Notes: generated by a model from the sequence alone, not told the origin. 64,000 nt of DNA from Brenneria nigrifluens DSM 30175 = ATCC 13028 (GCF_005484965.1 NZ_CP034036.1:310001-374000), one strand, 5' to 3'. Counted from the first letter of the stretch, positions 7,957 to 17,119 are shown. A program made the numbers and translations.

Positions 7957-8154
7957 CTAATCCGCCGCCTGTTTCTTTTCCCGATATGATTGAATATATG
8001 GCATGGAAAGTGCATAATTCTCGACGTAGATGCTCATTCCACCTTCTATGTTTGCTCCGGCTTCATAATCCTGGGAATGACGCAGAGCCAATTTAAGGTG
8101 CCTATGGTCCAATTCCAGATGAAGATGCGAATCTCCAGCGGATTTTTCGGACAC
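7957..8154 (-). CDS. Small hypothetical protein or gene remnant
   Basis: A 65-codon frame from a GTG at 8154 that I do not recognise. The protein is His-rich near its start (SHLHLELDHRHLKLALRHSQ) and polar at the end. The frame stays open upstream of the GTG back to a TGA near 8199, reading KNQVFKTTIGASLNVV, which is protein-like but has no ATG. That suggests a 5'-truncated remnant of a larger gene rather than a native small gene. There is no clear ribosome-binding site. Confidence 0.3.
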   Translation of the reverse strand: MSEKSAGDSHLHLELDHRHLKLALRHSQDYEAGANIEGGMSIYVENYALSMPYIQSYREKKQAAD

Positions 8155-8201
8155 AACGTTGAGTGAGGCACCAATCGTTGTCTTAAAGACCTGATTTTTT
8201 C

Positions 8202-8234
8202 AACGCTTACCGTTAACGGTAAGCGTTTTTTTTT
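8202..8234 (+). terminator. Rho-independent terminator with a perfect 26-base palindrome
   Basis: Bases 8202-8227 form a perfect palindrome (arm AACGCTTACCGTT), giving a stem of at least ten pairs, followed by a run of nine T at 8226-8234 on the plus strand. The T run makes it an efficient terminator for plus-strand transcription only. The nearest genes (hemY and the small ORF) are on the minus strand, so the transcript it once ended is no longer here. Confidence 0.75.
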
Positions 8235-8253
8235 GGGGCTTTACAGGCGCCGG

Positions 8254-9465
8254 TCAGGCGCCCTGTTGCGGCGGTTCGGCGGCGGATTGCAGCGTCAGCA
8301 TCAGGCCTGTTTGCCGCATTTGCGCCGCTTCGTCGGGCAGATGCAGGCGATCGAGCGCATCGGCGCGCCAGGCGTAATCATAGGCGTCCGGGCGCTGCTC
8401 CAGCGCGGCGCGGAAAGCGTCGCTGGCCTGCTGCCATTCGCCATGCTTCATCAATAGCTGTCCCAGCGTGCTGTTCAGCAGCGGCGTGGCGCCCTGCTGT
8501 TTGATCTGCTGGTGCAGCATTTTTTCCAGCTGATCGGGGTTGCCCGTCTTCAGCCGCGGCATCAGCAACACCAGCCGCTCGTCGTACTGGCGCTTTAGCC
8601 CGTCGAGAATGATTTTCTGGGCGGTATCGTGATCGTCGCATTCGATAAGGTGCTCCGCCATCGCCACCTGCAAGGGAACTTCATGGCGCACTTTACGGCT
8701 TTGGTTATTCCACCACTGTTTCAGCCCTTCGCTGCCGCCGTCCGCCATGGACTGATTCATCAGGCCGATGTAGGCCTGTTGCTGCAGGCTTTGCAACTGC
8801 TCTTCATCATGCAGGTGCGTTTTGCGCATCGCGGGCAGAATATCCAGCAGCGCGCCGTAGGCGCTGGTGCGCAGAAAAGCCTGCTCGGCCAGACGCAGCA
8901 CTTCCGGGTGGCGCGGGGCGACTTCCAGCAGGCGGTCGACGCCATGACGGGCCGCGTGATCCTCATGCCGCGCCAGTTGGATGCGCACGCGGGTAATATC
9001 CACCGGCAGTTGATCGCTATCGGCGATTTCCGCGGCGCGCTCCAGATATTGTTTGGTGCGGAAATCATCGCCGCGCTGCTGAGCCGCTTCCGCGGCCAGC
9101 AGGTAGTTAACCACCGGCTGCTCGGCGTGATCGGCATTGCGGGTGAGTAATTTTTCCACCTGGAGATAATCGCCTTCCGCCAGCTTGAGCAGCGCGGCCT
9201 TGGTCTGTTTTCTGGCCCGGCTGCGTTTGCGCCCCAGAAGCCAGCCGCGGGTGCGGGCGCCGGTATGGAAAATACGGCGGATAATCCATTCGATGACCAG
9301 CAGAGCGAGGAACGCCAATACCAGGATGATCGCCAGGCCCGTTACGCTGGTTTCAATATTGTAGCTGTCCGTTTGAATCAGTACGTATCCCTGGTGGCCC
9401 GCGACCATCGGTCCGAGTACTACACCGGCGATCAGGATAAGAAACAACAGCAGAAGCTTCAGCAT
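8254..9465 (-). CDS. hemY: HemY, TPR-containing haem biosynthesis-associated membrane protein
   Basis: A 403-residue inner-membrane protein with two N-terminal hydrophobic segments (LLLLFLILIAGVVLGPMVAG at residues 4-23 and a second near 42-63). A long soluble region of tetratricopeptide-like helices follows, for example LLAAEAAQQRGDDFRTKQYL. It is the last gene of the hem operon and starts two bases after the hemX stop. In enterics HemY accompanies the coproporphyrinogen-forming enzymes; its precise molecular role is unsettled, and it is unrelated to the Bacillus protoporphyrinogen oxidase of the same name. Length and context match the family. Confidence 0.95.
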   Translation of the reverse strand: MLKLLLLFLILIAGVVLGPMVAGHQGYVLIQTDSYNIETSVTGLAIILVLAFLALLVIEWIIRRIFHTGARTRGWLLGRKRSRARKQTKAALLKLAEGDYLQVEKLLTRNADHAEQPVVNYLLAAEAAQQRGDDFRTKQYLERAAEIADSDQLPVDITRVRIQLARHEDHAARHGVDRLLEVAPRHPEVLRLAEQAFLRTSAYGALLDILPAMRKTHLHDEEQLQSLQQQAYIGLMNQSMADGGSEGLKQWWNNQSRKVRHEVPLQVAMAEHLIECDDHDTAQKIILDGLKRQYDERLVLLMPRLKTGNPDQLEKMLHQQIKQQGATPLLNSTLGQLLMKHGEWQQASDAFRAALEQRPDAYDYAWRADALDRLHLPDEAAQMRQTGLMLTLQSAAEPPQQGA

Positions 9466-9467
9466 GT

Positions 9468-10592
9468 TCAGCCCTCCTGCCGTGTCGCTGGCGACTGAGT
9501 CAGTAAGTTGCGTACCCGCGTCTGCATCAGTTTTTCCAGTAACGGCTGGCTTTGCAGTTCGGTGGGAACATCCATCGACACCGATTGCTGGCTTAGTTCA
9601 TCGAGCTGATCGAGAAACGCCTGGGTGCTGGGATCGCTGGTATCGAAGTAGGCTCTCACCCAGGTAGAGGCGGTTTCCAGCGATTGTTTATAGGTTTCGT
9701 TCTGATGACGCGGGATCGCCTGGGCGGCGACCAGCAGGCGCGAGCGGATATTCTCACGCAGATAAACGTCCTGGCTCGGCGCCAGCAACGGTTCGGCGGC
9801 GCTGTCGCGGCGGCGAATGGTGATAAACTCCGCCAGGAAGTTATGCCAGCTTTTGCTGAGGTTTTGCCGCCATTCGCTGAGGGAGGCGGAGAGTTCGGTG
9901 CTGTTTTCATCCATCGGCGCTTCATCGCTGTTGTTGTCGGCAAGGCGCAGGTTATCCACCTGATCGGTCAGCTGATTAACCTTAAGGATGATGCCGTCGA
10001 AATCTATCTGGCTGACGCCCGCCAGCGCGCTGATATCGCCGGTGAGCGCGCGGCGGATTTCAATCACGCTGGGGTCATTCATTTCCGCCAGGCTGGCGTC
10101 CGCGCTTTTCAGCAGCGCGCCGGCGGTGGTGACGTCCTTGTCGCTCCACAGCTTGCGGCCCGCCAGTTTCACCAGAAAATCCGCCTGCGCCAGCAGCCAG
10201 ACGTTGGTGTCCTGATTGGACAAGGCCGCCAGTTTTTCGCTCATTTCATCCGTCTGCCGGGTCAGGGCGTTAAGGCGCTGCCCGGCGGCATCCTGTGCTT
10301 TGGTCTGCTGTTGCAGCGCGTCCTGCCACTGCTGCTGTTGCTGTTTGTGCTGCTGTTGCAGCGCGCTCAACTGTGACTCCAGACTCTGGATGGCGGCCGC
10401 TTCCTGCCGATCTTGTTGATGAGTGTAGTAATAAAGTCCGCCGCTAAGCGCCAGCGCGATAATGATAGCCAGCGTTCCCAGCACGATTCCGCTTCGTTTG
10501 GCCGGCTGCGGCGCGGGTTCCTGCTGATGCGCGGGTTCAACCCGTTCTGCAACCTCTTCAGATGGGGTCGTGGGGGTATTGTGTTCCGTCAT
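9468..10592 (-). CDS. hemX: HemX, putative uroporphyrinogen-III C-methyltransferase-like membrane protein
   Basis: A 374-residue bitopic protein. The N-terminus is cytoplasmic and Pro/Glu-rich, one membrane helix spans about residues 35-56 (IVLGTLAIIIALALSGGLYY), and a Gln-rich coiled coil follows at about 65-130 (QQQHKQQQQQWQDALQQQTK). A periplasmic helical domain completes it. Older annotations call it a uroporphyrinogen methyltransferase, but no SAM-binding motif is visible and the enzymatic label is doubtful. It sits between hemD and hemY, 24 bases after hemD, in the conserved hemCDXY operon. Confidence 0.95.
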   Translation of the reverse strand: MTEHNTPTTPSEEVAERVEPAHQQEPAPQPAKRSGIVLGTLAIIIALALSGGLYYYTHQQDRQEAAAIQSLESQLSALQQQHKQQQQQWQDALQQQTKAQDAAGQRLNALTRQTDEMSEKLAALSNQDTNVWLLAQADFLVKLAGRKLWSDKDVTTAGALLKSADASLAEMNDPSVIEIRRALTGDISALAGVSQIDFDGIILKVNQLTDQVDNLRLADNNSDEAPMDENSTELSASLSEWRQNLSKSWHNFLAEFITIRRRDSAAEPLLAPSQDVYLRENIRSRLLVAAQAIPRHQNETYKQSLETASTWVRAYFDTSDPSTQAFLDQLDELSQQSVSMDVPTELQSQPLLEKLMQTRVRNLLTQSPATRQEG

Positions 10593-10616
10593 AAAAGGTA
10601 CATCCCATGATCAGGT

Positions 10617-11357
10617 TTATTGTAGTGCGCGCATAAGCGCATCGTTGTCGGCATTATCTGCTACCCGAATATTACGCCAGCCTAACCGGCGGGCCTGGGC
10701 GGCCAGACGTTCGCTAACCACTATCAACTGGCAACCCAGTAACCAGGAAGCCCGATAGTAATCAGGAACTAAAGTATAGATCCGTTGCAGCATTTCTCCG
10801 CTGGTGATCACCAGTTTGTCGACGCCGGCCTGCTGCCAGTGGCGGCTTTGCTCCGCTCCGTCGTAATAAACCGGGCTGCGCTGATAGCATTCACAGTAAC
10901 TGACCTGCGCTCCCCGCTCGGCGAGCGTGCCGCCCAGCAATTCCCTGCCGCCGTTACCCCGTAATAATAGCGCCTGTTTGCCATTAACATGCCGTAGTTC
11001 GGGTAATTGCAGTAACGTTTCGCTGGTTTCGCTTGGCGACGGGTAGGCGACGGGCCGGGCGGTGACGGTATGCAGCGCCAACGCGGTGGTCCGGCCGATG
11101 GCGAAATAGGCCGCCGCTTGCGGCCAGCCCGTCCCGCTTCGGGCCAGCAGCGGGTCGGCGTAGTCGATGGCGTGCCGCGACAGCGCAAACAGCAGATCGC
11201 CGGGGCGCAACGCCGCCAGCCGCGCGGGCAGTTGCGCCAGTTCGCGGCCCGGTGAAAATTCAATCAGCGGGCTGTGGTAAGCGCTGTAGCCCAGCTTTCT
11301 CAAACGGGTCACCAGTTGCTCACCGGCCGGTGACGGACGGGTAACCAGAATCGTCAT
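10617..11357 (-). CDS. hemD: Uroporphyrinogen-III synthase
   Basis: A 246-residue HemD, which cyclises and inverts ring D of hydroxymethylbilane to make uroporphyrinogen III. The N-terminus MTILVTRPSPAGEQLV and the later KLVITSGEML motif are typical of this weakly conserved family. Its ATG overlaps the hemC stop by four bases (ATGA at 11354-11357), so it is translationally coupled to the enzyme that makes its unstable substrate. Soluble, cytoplasmic. Confidence 0.95.
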   Translation of the reverse strand: MTILVTRPSPAGEQLVTRLRKLGYSAYHSPLIEFSPGRELAQLPARLAALRPGDLLFALSRHAIDYADPLLARSGTGWPQAAAYFAIGRTTALALHTVTARPVAYPSPSETSETLLQLPELRHVNGKQALLLRGNGGRELLGGTLAERGAQVSYCECYQRSPVYYDGAEQSRHWQQAGVDKLVITSGEMLQRIYTLVPDYYRASWLLGCQLIVVSERLAAQARRLGWRNIRVADNADNDALMRALQ

Positions 11358-12295
11358 GATGAAGGGGTTTCCTGATAGATCGCCTGAAGGATCTCCCCGG
11401 CGCCCTGCGCCAGCAAATCTTCCGCCAGCGCGGTGCCGATCCGCTCCGCGTCGGCGGTTTTTCCTCTACGCTCGCCGCTAATGATTCTGCTGCCGTCCGG
11501 CGCGCCGACCAGCGCGCGCAGCCACAGAGTATCGCCGTCCAGTTCGGCGTAGCTGCCGATGGGAACCTGGCACCCTCCTTCCAGGCGCAGGTTCATCGCC
11601 CGCTCGGCCAGCACGCGCGAGGCGGTATCGGCGTGATTCAGCGGGGCCAGAAGCCGGCGGGTGCGTTTATCGTCCAACCGGCATTCAATGCCGATCGCCC
11701 CTTGCCCCACCGCCGGCAACGACGTTTCCGGGCTTAACGGGCAGCGGATGCGCTCTTCCAGCTTCAGGCGTTTTAATCCGGCCACCGCCAGGATAATCGC
11801 ATCATACTCGCCCGCGTCCAGCCTGGCTAAGCGGGTTCCCACGTTCCCCCGCAAATTGCCGATGATCAGGTCGGGGCGCCCCGCCCGCAGCTGGCACTGG
11901 CGGCGCAGGCTGGACGTCCCCACGCGGCTGCCGGCGGGAAGCTGCTCAAGGCCGGCATAGCGATTGGAGACAAAGGCGTCGCGCGGGTCGTCACGCTCAC
12001 AGATGGTCGCCAGGCCAAGGCCTTCAGGGAATTCGGCCGGCACGTCTTTCATGGAGTGAACGGCGATATCGGCGCGGCCTTCAAGCAGCGCCAGTTCCAG
12101 TTCTTTAACAAATAACCCCTTGCCGCCGACTTTGGCTAACGGGGTATCCAGAATGATGTCGCCGCGGGTCACCATCGGCACCAATTCGACCTGAAGCTCC
12201 GGATGGGCGACGTTCAGGCGCTGTTGAACATATTGTGCTTGCCACAGCGCAAGCGGGCTCTGGCGAGTAGCAATTCTAATAATATTGTCTAACAT
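11354..12295 (-). CDS. hemC: Porphobilinogen deaminase (hydroxymethylbilane synthase)
   Basis: A 313-residue HemC, which joins four porphobilinogens into hydroxymethylbilane. The dipyrromethane cofactor cysteine is Cys242 in EGGCQVPIG and the catalytic Asp is Asp84 in HSMKDVP, both at the E. coli numbering. The substrate-binding arginines lie in GTSSLRRQCQL (126-136). The start at 12295 (MLDNIIRIATRQSPLAL) is chosen over an in-frame start at 12325 because it gives the family N-terminus. First gene of the hem operon, divergent from cyaA. Confidence 0.97.
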   Translation of the reverse strand: MLDNIIRIATRQSPLALWQAQYVQQRLNVAHPELQVELVPMVTRGDIILDTPLAKVGGKGLFVKELELALLEGRADIAVHSMKDVPAEFPEGLGLATICERDDPRDAFVSNRYAGLEQLPAGSRVGTSSLRRQCQLRAGRPDLIIGNLRGNVGTRLARLDAGEYDAIILAVAGLKRLKLEERIRCPLSPETSLPAVGQGAIGIECRLDDKRTRRLLAPLNHADTASRVLAERAMNLRLEGGCQVPIGSYAELDGDTLWLRALVGAPDGSRIISGERRGKTADAERIGTALAEDLLAQGAGEILQAIYQETPSS

Positions 12296-12629
12296 GCTTG
12301 ATACCGTTTTTATCTTTTCCACCATCGTATCACCGATGGTGCGCCAGTGTCAGGTTGCGGACACCGGTGTAGCGCTTTAAAACGAAAGGGGCAAAACGGT
12401 GTCTGAAAAGTATGTGGCGGGTTGGATTGAGCGGACGAGAACTAAAATCGTAGTGAAAGCAAGATAAAACGCGCTTGCTTTCTTTACTTTCTTTACGCGT
12501 AATCCGCAAGGTGTTAAATTGATCACGTTTCCAGCAATATTTTGTCAAACATTCCTATAATTTTACTTTTGGCAAAGTGGAAATACGGGGTTTTTTCTAG
12601 GCACTGGGACAATCATCAGGCGAAACGTC
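12296..12629. promoter_or_regulatory. hemC-cyaA divergent promoter region
   Basis: This 334-base gap carries the promoters of hemCDXY (leftward) and cyaA (rightward). The cyaA-side CRP site is listed separately. The TTG start of cyaA at 12630 is preceded by AGGCG at 12618-12622. No other gene is visible. Confidence 0.75.
12509..12530 (+). promoter_or_regulatory. CRP-cAMP site in the cyaA promoter
   Basis: AGGTGTTAAATTGATCACGT, extended by TT, matches the CRP site I remember for the E. coli cya P2 promoter essentially base for base. The pattern is GTGTTA-N6-TCACGT. In E. coli it lets cAMP-CRP repress adenylate cyclase transcription, a feedback loop that is probably kept here. It lies about 100 bases before the cyaA start codon. 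Confidence 0.8.
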
Positions 12630-15179
12630 TTGTACTTTTACATCGAGACTTTGAAGCAAAGACTGGATGCGATCAACCAACTGCGCGTTGACCGTGCTCT
12701 GGCCGCAATGAAGCCCGCTTTTCAGCAGGTTTACAGTCTTTTGCCGATTTTACTACATCATCATCACCCATTGATGCCGGGCTACGTTGAGGGCAAGGTT
12801 CCTCACGGCGTCTGTTTTTACACGCCTGATGAAAAGCAGCGGCGCTACCTGGATAATATCGAATTAAGGTGGGGGCCCTGTGCGGATTCGCATGAGCAGG
12901 GCGAACTGCCGATTACCGGCGTCTACTCCATGGGCAGCACCTCATCCATCGGCCAGAGCTGTAGCTCCGATCTGGATATCTGGGTTTGCCATCAATCCTG
13001 GCTGGACAACGAAGAGCGCCAGCGGTTGCAGAAAAAATGCACGCTGCTGGAAGAGTGGGCGGCGGTGCAGGGAGTGGACGTCAGCTTCTTCCTGATGGAT
13101 GAAAACCGTTTCCGCCACAATGAAAGCGGCAGTCTGGGCGGCGAAGACTGCGGCTCCACCCAGCATATTCTGTTGCTCGACGAATTCTATCGCACGGCGG
13201 TCCGCATGGCGGGCAAGCGTATTTTGTGGAATATGGTGCCGGTGGAAGAAGAACCCCATTACGATGAGTATGTGCTGTCGCTGTATGCGCAGGGCGTACT
13301 GGCGCCGAACGAGTGGCTGGACCTGGGCGGGCTGAGTACGCTTTCCGCGGAAGAGTATTTCGGCGCCAGCCTGTGGCAGCTGTATAAAAGTATCGACTCC
13401 CCCTACAAGGCCGTGTTGAAAACGCTGCTGCTGGAAGCCTATTCCTGGGAGTATCCCGATACGCATCTGCTGTCCATGGATATCAAAAAACGGCTGCATA
13501 ACGGCGAGATCGTCTCTTTCGGTCTGGATCCTTACTGCATGATGCTGGAGCGGGTGACGAACTATCTTACGCAGATAAATGATCAAACCCGGCTGGATCT
13601 GGTGCGCCGATGTTTCTACTTAAAAGTCTGTGAAAAACTCTCGCGCGAGCGCGCCTGCGTGGGCTGGCGCCGCCAGATTCTGCAGCAACTGGTGCAGGAG
13701 TGGGGCTGGAGCGATGAGCATCTGGCGATGTTGGACAATCGGGCAAACTGGAAAATAGAACGGGTACGGGAAGCGCACAACGAACTGCTGGATGCGATGA
13801 TGCAAACCTACCGCAACCTGATCCGCTTCGCCCGCCGTAATAATCTGAGCGTCAGCGCCAGCCCGCAGGACATCGGGGTGTTGACCCGTAAGCTGTATGC
13901 CGCATTCGAAGCGTTGCCGGGCAAGGTGACGCTGCTCAATCCGCAGATTTCCCCCGATTTGTCCGAGCCGGATCTCACCTTTATCTACGTACCGGCGGGG
14001 CGCGCCAACCGTTCCGGCTGGTATCTGTACAATCAGGCGCCCTCGATGGATGCCATCATCAGCCATCAGCCGCTGGAATATAACCGCTACCTGAATAAAC
14101 TGGTGGCCTGGGCCTACTTTAACGGACTGTTGACGCCGAGTACGCGCCTGCATATCAAAGGCAGCGATCTGTGCGATATTACCCGCCTGCAGGCGCTGGT
14201 GGCCGACGTCGCGCGGCATTTCCCGCTGCGTCAGCCCGCGCCGACGCCGAAGGCGCTGTACAGCCCGTGTGAAATTCGCCATTTGGCGATCATCGTCAAT
14301 CTGGAATACGATCCCACCGCGGCTTTCCGCAATCAGGTGGTGCATTTTGATTTCCGGCAGATGGACGTTTTCAGCTTCGGCCAGCAGCAGCAATGCCTGA
14401 TCGGCAGCATTGATTTGCTGTACCGCAACTCATGGAATGAAGTGCGTACGCTGCATTTCAGCGGCGAGCAGGCGATGCTGGAGGCGCTGAAAACCATTCT
14501 GGGCAAGATGCACCAGGATGCCGCGTTGCCGGAGTCGCTGGAGGTGTTCTGCTACAGCCAGCATTTGCGCGGGCTTATCCGCACCCGGGTGCAGCAGCTG
14601 GTCTCGGAGTGCATCGAGTCGCGCCTGACCAGCACGCGTCAGGAGCCGGGCCGCTTTAAAGCGGTGAAAGTGGCCGGCCAAACCTGGGGACTGTTTTTCG
14701 AACGGCTGAGCGTGTCGGTGCAGAAGCTGGAAAACGCCGTTGAATTCTATGGCGCGATTTCCAACAACAAGCTGCAGGGCGTACAGGTCGAAACCAACCA
14801 CGTACACCTGCCGCCGGTTATCGATGGCGTCGCCAGCGAAGGCATCATCCAGTTCTTCTTTGAGGACGTGGTCGAGAATCAGGACTTTAATATCTATATT
14901 CTCGACGAGTCCAACCGGGTTGAGGTGTATCACCACTGCGAGGGCAGCAAGGAGGAACTGGTGCGTGACGTCAGCCGTTTCTACTCGTCGTCTCATGACC
15001 GCTTTACCTACGGTTCCAGCTTTATCAACTTCAACCTGCCGCAGTTTTATCAGATTGTGCAACTGGACGGCAGAACCCAGGTGATCCCGTTCCGCAGTAG
15101 CGCGCTTTCTCACCTGTGCATTACCCCGGTGGTCAATGATGCTTCCAGGGCGATGCCGCAGCGGCTGCAAATACTTTAA
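12630..15179 (+). CDS. cyaA: Class I adenylate cyclase
   Basis: An 849-residue enterobacterial-type adenylate cyclase that makes cAMP. The N-terminal catalytic half carries the nucleotidyltransferase signature GSTSSIGQSCSSDLDIW near residues 101-117. The C-terminal half is the glucose-sensitive regulatory part that responds to enzyme IIA-Glc of the phosphotransferase system. The start is a TTG (residues MYFYIETLKQRLDAINQLRV), as in E. coli, where the rare codon limits synthesis. Length matches E. coli CyaA closely. Confidence 0.97.
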   Translation: MYFYIETLKQRLDAINQLRVDRALAAMKPAFQQVYSLLPILLHHHHPLMPGYVEGKVPHGVCFYTPDEKQRRYLDNIELRWGPCADSHEQGELPITGVYSMGSTSSIGQSCSSDLDIWVCHQSWLDNEERQRLQKKCTLLEEWAAVQGVDVSFFLMDENRFRHNESGSLGGEDCGSTQHILLLDEFYRTAVRMAGKRILWNMVPVEEEPHYDEYVLSLYAQGVLAPNEWLDLGGLSTLSAEEYFGASLWQLYKSIDSPYKAVLKTLLLEAYSWEYPDTHLLSMDIKKRLHNGEIVSFGLDPYCMMLERVTNYLTQINDQTRLDLVRRCFYLKVCEKLSRERACVGWRRQILQQLVQEWGWSDEHLAMLDNRANWKIERVREAHNELLDAMMQTYRNLIRFARRNNLSVSASPQDIGVLTRKLYAAFEALPGKVTLLNPQISPDLSEPDLTFIYVPAGRANRSGWYLYNQAPSMDAIISHQPLEYNRYLNKLVAWAYFNGLLTPSTRLHIKGSDLCDITRLQALVADVARHFPLRQPAPTPKALYSPCEIRHLAIIVNLEYDPTAAFRNQVVHFDFRQMDVFSFGQQQQCLIGSIDLLYRNSWNEVRTLHFSGEQAMLEALKTILGKMHQDAALPESLEVFCYSQHLRGLIRTRVQQLVSECIESRLTSTRQEPGRFKAVKVAGQTWGLFFERLSVSVQKLENAVEFYGAISNNKLQGVQVETNHVHLPPVIDGVASEGIIQFFFEDVVENQDFNIYILDESNRVEVYHHCEGSKEELVRDVSRFYSSSHDRFTYGSSFINFNLPQFYQIVQLDGRTQVIPFRSSALSHLCITPVVNDASRAMPQRLQIL

Positions 15180-15224
15180 TTTTCTCAACAACGATTTTTC
15201 AGCGCATTCACCAAGGGAATCGCC

Positions 15225-16397
15225 ATGGATAGGTTGCAACGCAGAAACTTGATATTGCTGGCGCTGGGACAGGGGCTGACGGGCAGCATCATCTCGCTGA
15301 TGACCCTCTCTTCCACCCTGGTCGGTATCCTGATGGCGCCGATCCCGCTGCTGACCACCCTGCCGATTACCGCCACCGTCTGCGGCGCCACGCTGATGAT
15401 TTACTCGGTTTCTTCGCTGATGGCGAAATACGGCAGAAAAAACGCCTTTATCATCGGCACGGCGCTGGGCGTCGCCGGATCGCTGCTGGCTGCGTTGGCG
15501 ATCGTGCTGAAAAACTTTCCCCTGTTTGTGCTGGCGGCCTTTGTGCTGGGGATGTCCTGTGCCTTTAATCAATATTACCGCTTTGCCGCCGCCGAGGTGT
15601 TCAGCGATAACCACCAGAAAAACGGCGCGATTTCCTGGGTGATCAGCGGCGGCATCCTGGGCGGTTTTCTCGGTCCGGCCGCCGCCAGCCACTCTTCCGA
15701 TTTCTGGCCGCTGTATCCGTTTCTCGGCAGTTTTCTGGTCGCGGCGCTGATCTGCATCGTAACGGCCCTGCTGCTGCTGGGCCTGAAGCTGCCGCAGGCG
15801 GCGGTGAACATCGGAACCGAAAAAAGCGCGGAGCCGCTCTCTGCGGTTTTGAAAAGCCGGGCGTTTATCCTCGGCACGGCCAGCTGTACCGCCGGTTTTG
15901 TGGTGATGACGCTATTGATGAATTCCGCTCCGCTGGCGATGCATCGGCACCATTTTTCCGTCAGCAGCAGCGCCATGGTGCTGCAGTGGCACTTTGTCGC
16001 TATGTATGCCCCGGCGCTGGTGCTGGCGCTGCTGGCCAAAAGATTGAGCGCCGGCACGGTGGTAGCGACGGGGATTATCTGTAACTTAATCGGCATCGCG
16101 CTGGCGATGAACGGCCTCACCTTCTGGCACTTCCTCTCCTCGCTGATTATGTTCGGCGTGGGCTGGGCGTTTATGTTCAACGGCGGCACATTTATGCTGA
16201 ATGCGTTTTCCCATTCGGCGCATAAGGCCCGGATTCAGGGCATCAACTCGCTGGTTATCAGCCTGCCCAATGCGCTGGCCTCGCTGTCGGCGGGCAGCAT
16301 GATGGCGTTCGCCAGCGGCTGGCCGCTGGTGAATATCGTGAGCGTGGTCATTCTGCTGGCAACGGTGCTGATGCTGTTGCTGATGCGACGTAAATAG
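15225..16397 (+). CDS. Major facilitator superfamily transporter
   Basis: A 390-residue protein with about twelve hydrophobic segments. The MFS loop 2-3 signature is seen as YGRKNAFIIG near residues 64-73. It belongs to the short drug/metabolite efflux-type MFS proteins, and no substrate can be read from the sequence. It lies 45 bases after cyaA and converges on cyaY. E. coli has no gene at this spot, so it is an insertion in the cyaA-cyaY interval, though its base composition matches its neighbours. Confidence 0.85.
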   Translation: MDRLQRRNLILLALGQGLTGSIISLMTLSSTLVGILMAPIPLLTTLPITATVCGATLMIYSVSSLMAKYGRKNAFIIGTALGVAGSLLAALAIVLKNFPLFVLAAFVLGMSCAFNQYYRFAAAEVFSDNHQKNGAISWVISGGILGGFLGPAAASHSSDFWPLYPFLGSFLVAALICIVTALLLLGLKLPQAAVNIGTEKSAEPLSAVLKSRAFILGTASCTAGFVVMTLLMNSAPLAMHRHHFSVSSSAMVLQWHFVAMYAPALVLALLAKRLSAGTVVATGIICNLIGIALAMNGLTFWHFLSSLIMFGVGWAFMFNGGTFMLNAFSHSAHKARIQGINSLVISLPNALASLSAGSMMAFASGWPLVNIVSVVILLATVLMLLLMRRK

Positions 16398-16410
16398 TAG
16401 GGTCCGGGGG

Positions 16411-16731
16411 CTAGCTGAAGTGCACGCTTTCCCCGGCCTGCGTTGAGCAGGCGCGGGACAGCAGCGCCCAAAAATCCTCCCCGCCGCGATCGCACACCCA
16501 GCGCCGATCTTGGTAATTGAAATGATATCCCCCCGACCTGGCGGCCAGCCAGATCTGGTGCAGCGGCTCCTGCCGGTTAATCACGATTTTGCTGCCGTTT
16601 TCAAAGGTTAGCGTCATCACGCCGCCGTTGGTTTCATAATCGATATCGGCATCGCCGGCAAATTGATCCAGCCTTTCTTCCAGCTGAAGCAGCAATTCGT
16701 CGGCTAATTGGTGGAACTCGCTATCGTTCAT
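16411..16731 (-). CDS. cyaY: Frataxin-like iron-binding protein CyaY
   Basis: A 106-residue bacterial frataxin. The acidic first helix (FHQLADELLLQLEERLDQFA, then GDADIDYE) provides the iron-binding surface and is followed by the conserved VMTLTFENGSKIVINRQEP sheet and the IWLAAR.GGYHF motif. CyaY modulates IscS during iron-sulfur cluster assembly. It is transcribed divergently from lptM, as in E. coli. Confidence 0.97.
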   Translation of the reverse strand: MNDSEFHQLADELLLQLEERLDQFAGDADIDYETNGGVMTLTFENGSKIVINRQEPLHQIWLAARSGGYHFNYQDRRWVCDRGGEDFWALLSRACSTQAGESVHFS

Positions 16732-16808
16732 TTTCGATTCCTATTGATTTTCATGATCCACCTGCGATTATAGAGAGCATGCATGTATGAATTACAGGTC
16801 TTAATGTT

Positions 16809-16976
16809 ATGAAAAAAGTATTTCGCCGGTTTTTTCTGGCGTTATCGTTGCTGAGTCTGTTCGGATGCGGCTTGAAAGGGCCGCTTTATTTTCCGCCGGA
16901 GCAACAATCGGCAGCGCCGAACGCTCAGCAGCAGGATGCGAATCACGCACGGCAACACTCGTCCGTGCAGCGGTAG
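16809..16976 (+). CDS. lptM: LptM (YifL), small outer-membrane lipoprotein
   Basis: A 55-codon gene from the ATG at 16809. The protein begins MKKVFRRFFLALSLLSLFGC with a clear lipobox (SLFGC, Cys at residue 20), then the family motif GLKGPLYFPP, then a Gln/Ala-rich tail. LptM binds the LptD-LptE translocon and helps its oxidative maturation. It lies between cyaY and dapF, its conserved place. The dapF start is about 140 bases on. Confidence 0.92.
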   Translation: MKKVFRRFFLALSLLSLFGCGLKGPLYFPPEQQSAAPNAQQQDANHARQHSSVQR

Positions 16977-17119
16977 TCGGCGATGGCGCGTCTACGCCCC
17001 ATCGCTTTTAAGGGGTATATACGCCGCTGCAGCCGAAAAGGGTGCAGAGTAATCATAATTTTATAACAGGTCACGATAGCGTTTTTACCGCGCCCGGTTA
17101 AGCCAGCGGAGTCAGGATA

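Noticed and set aside
7836..8201. A tRNA gene, expected from the E. coli order beyond hemY
   Set aside because: The small palindromes here do not form a cloverleaf and there is no TTCGA-type T-loop with matching acceptor stem.
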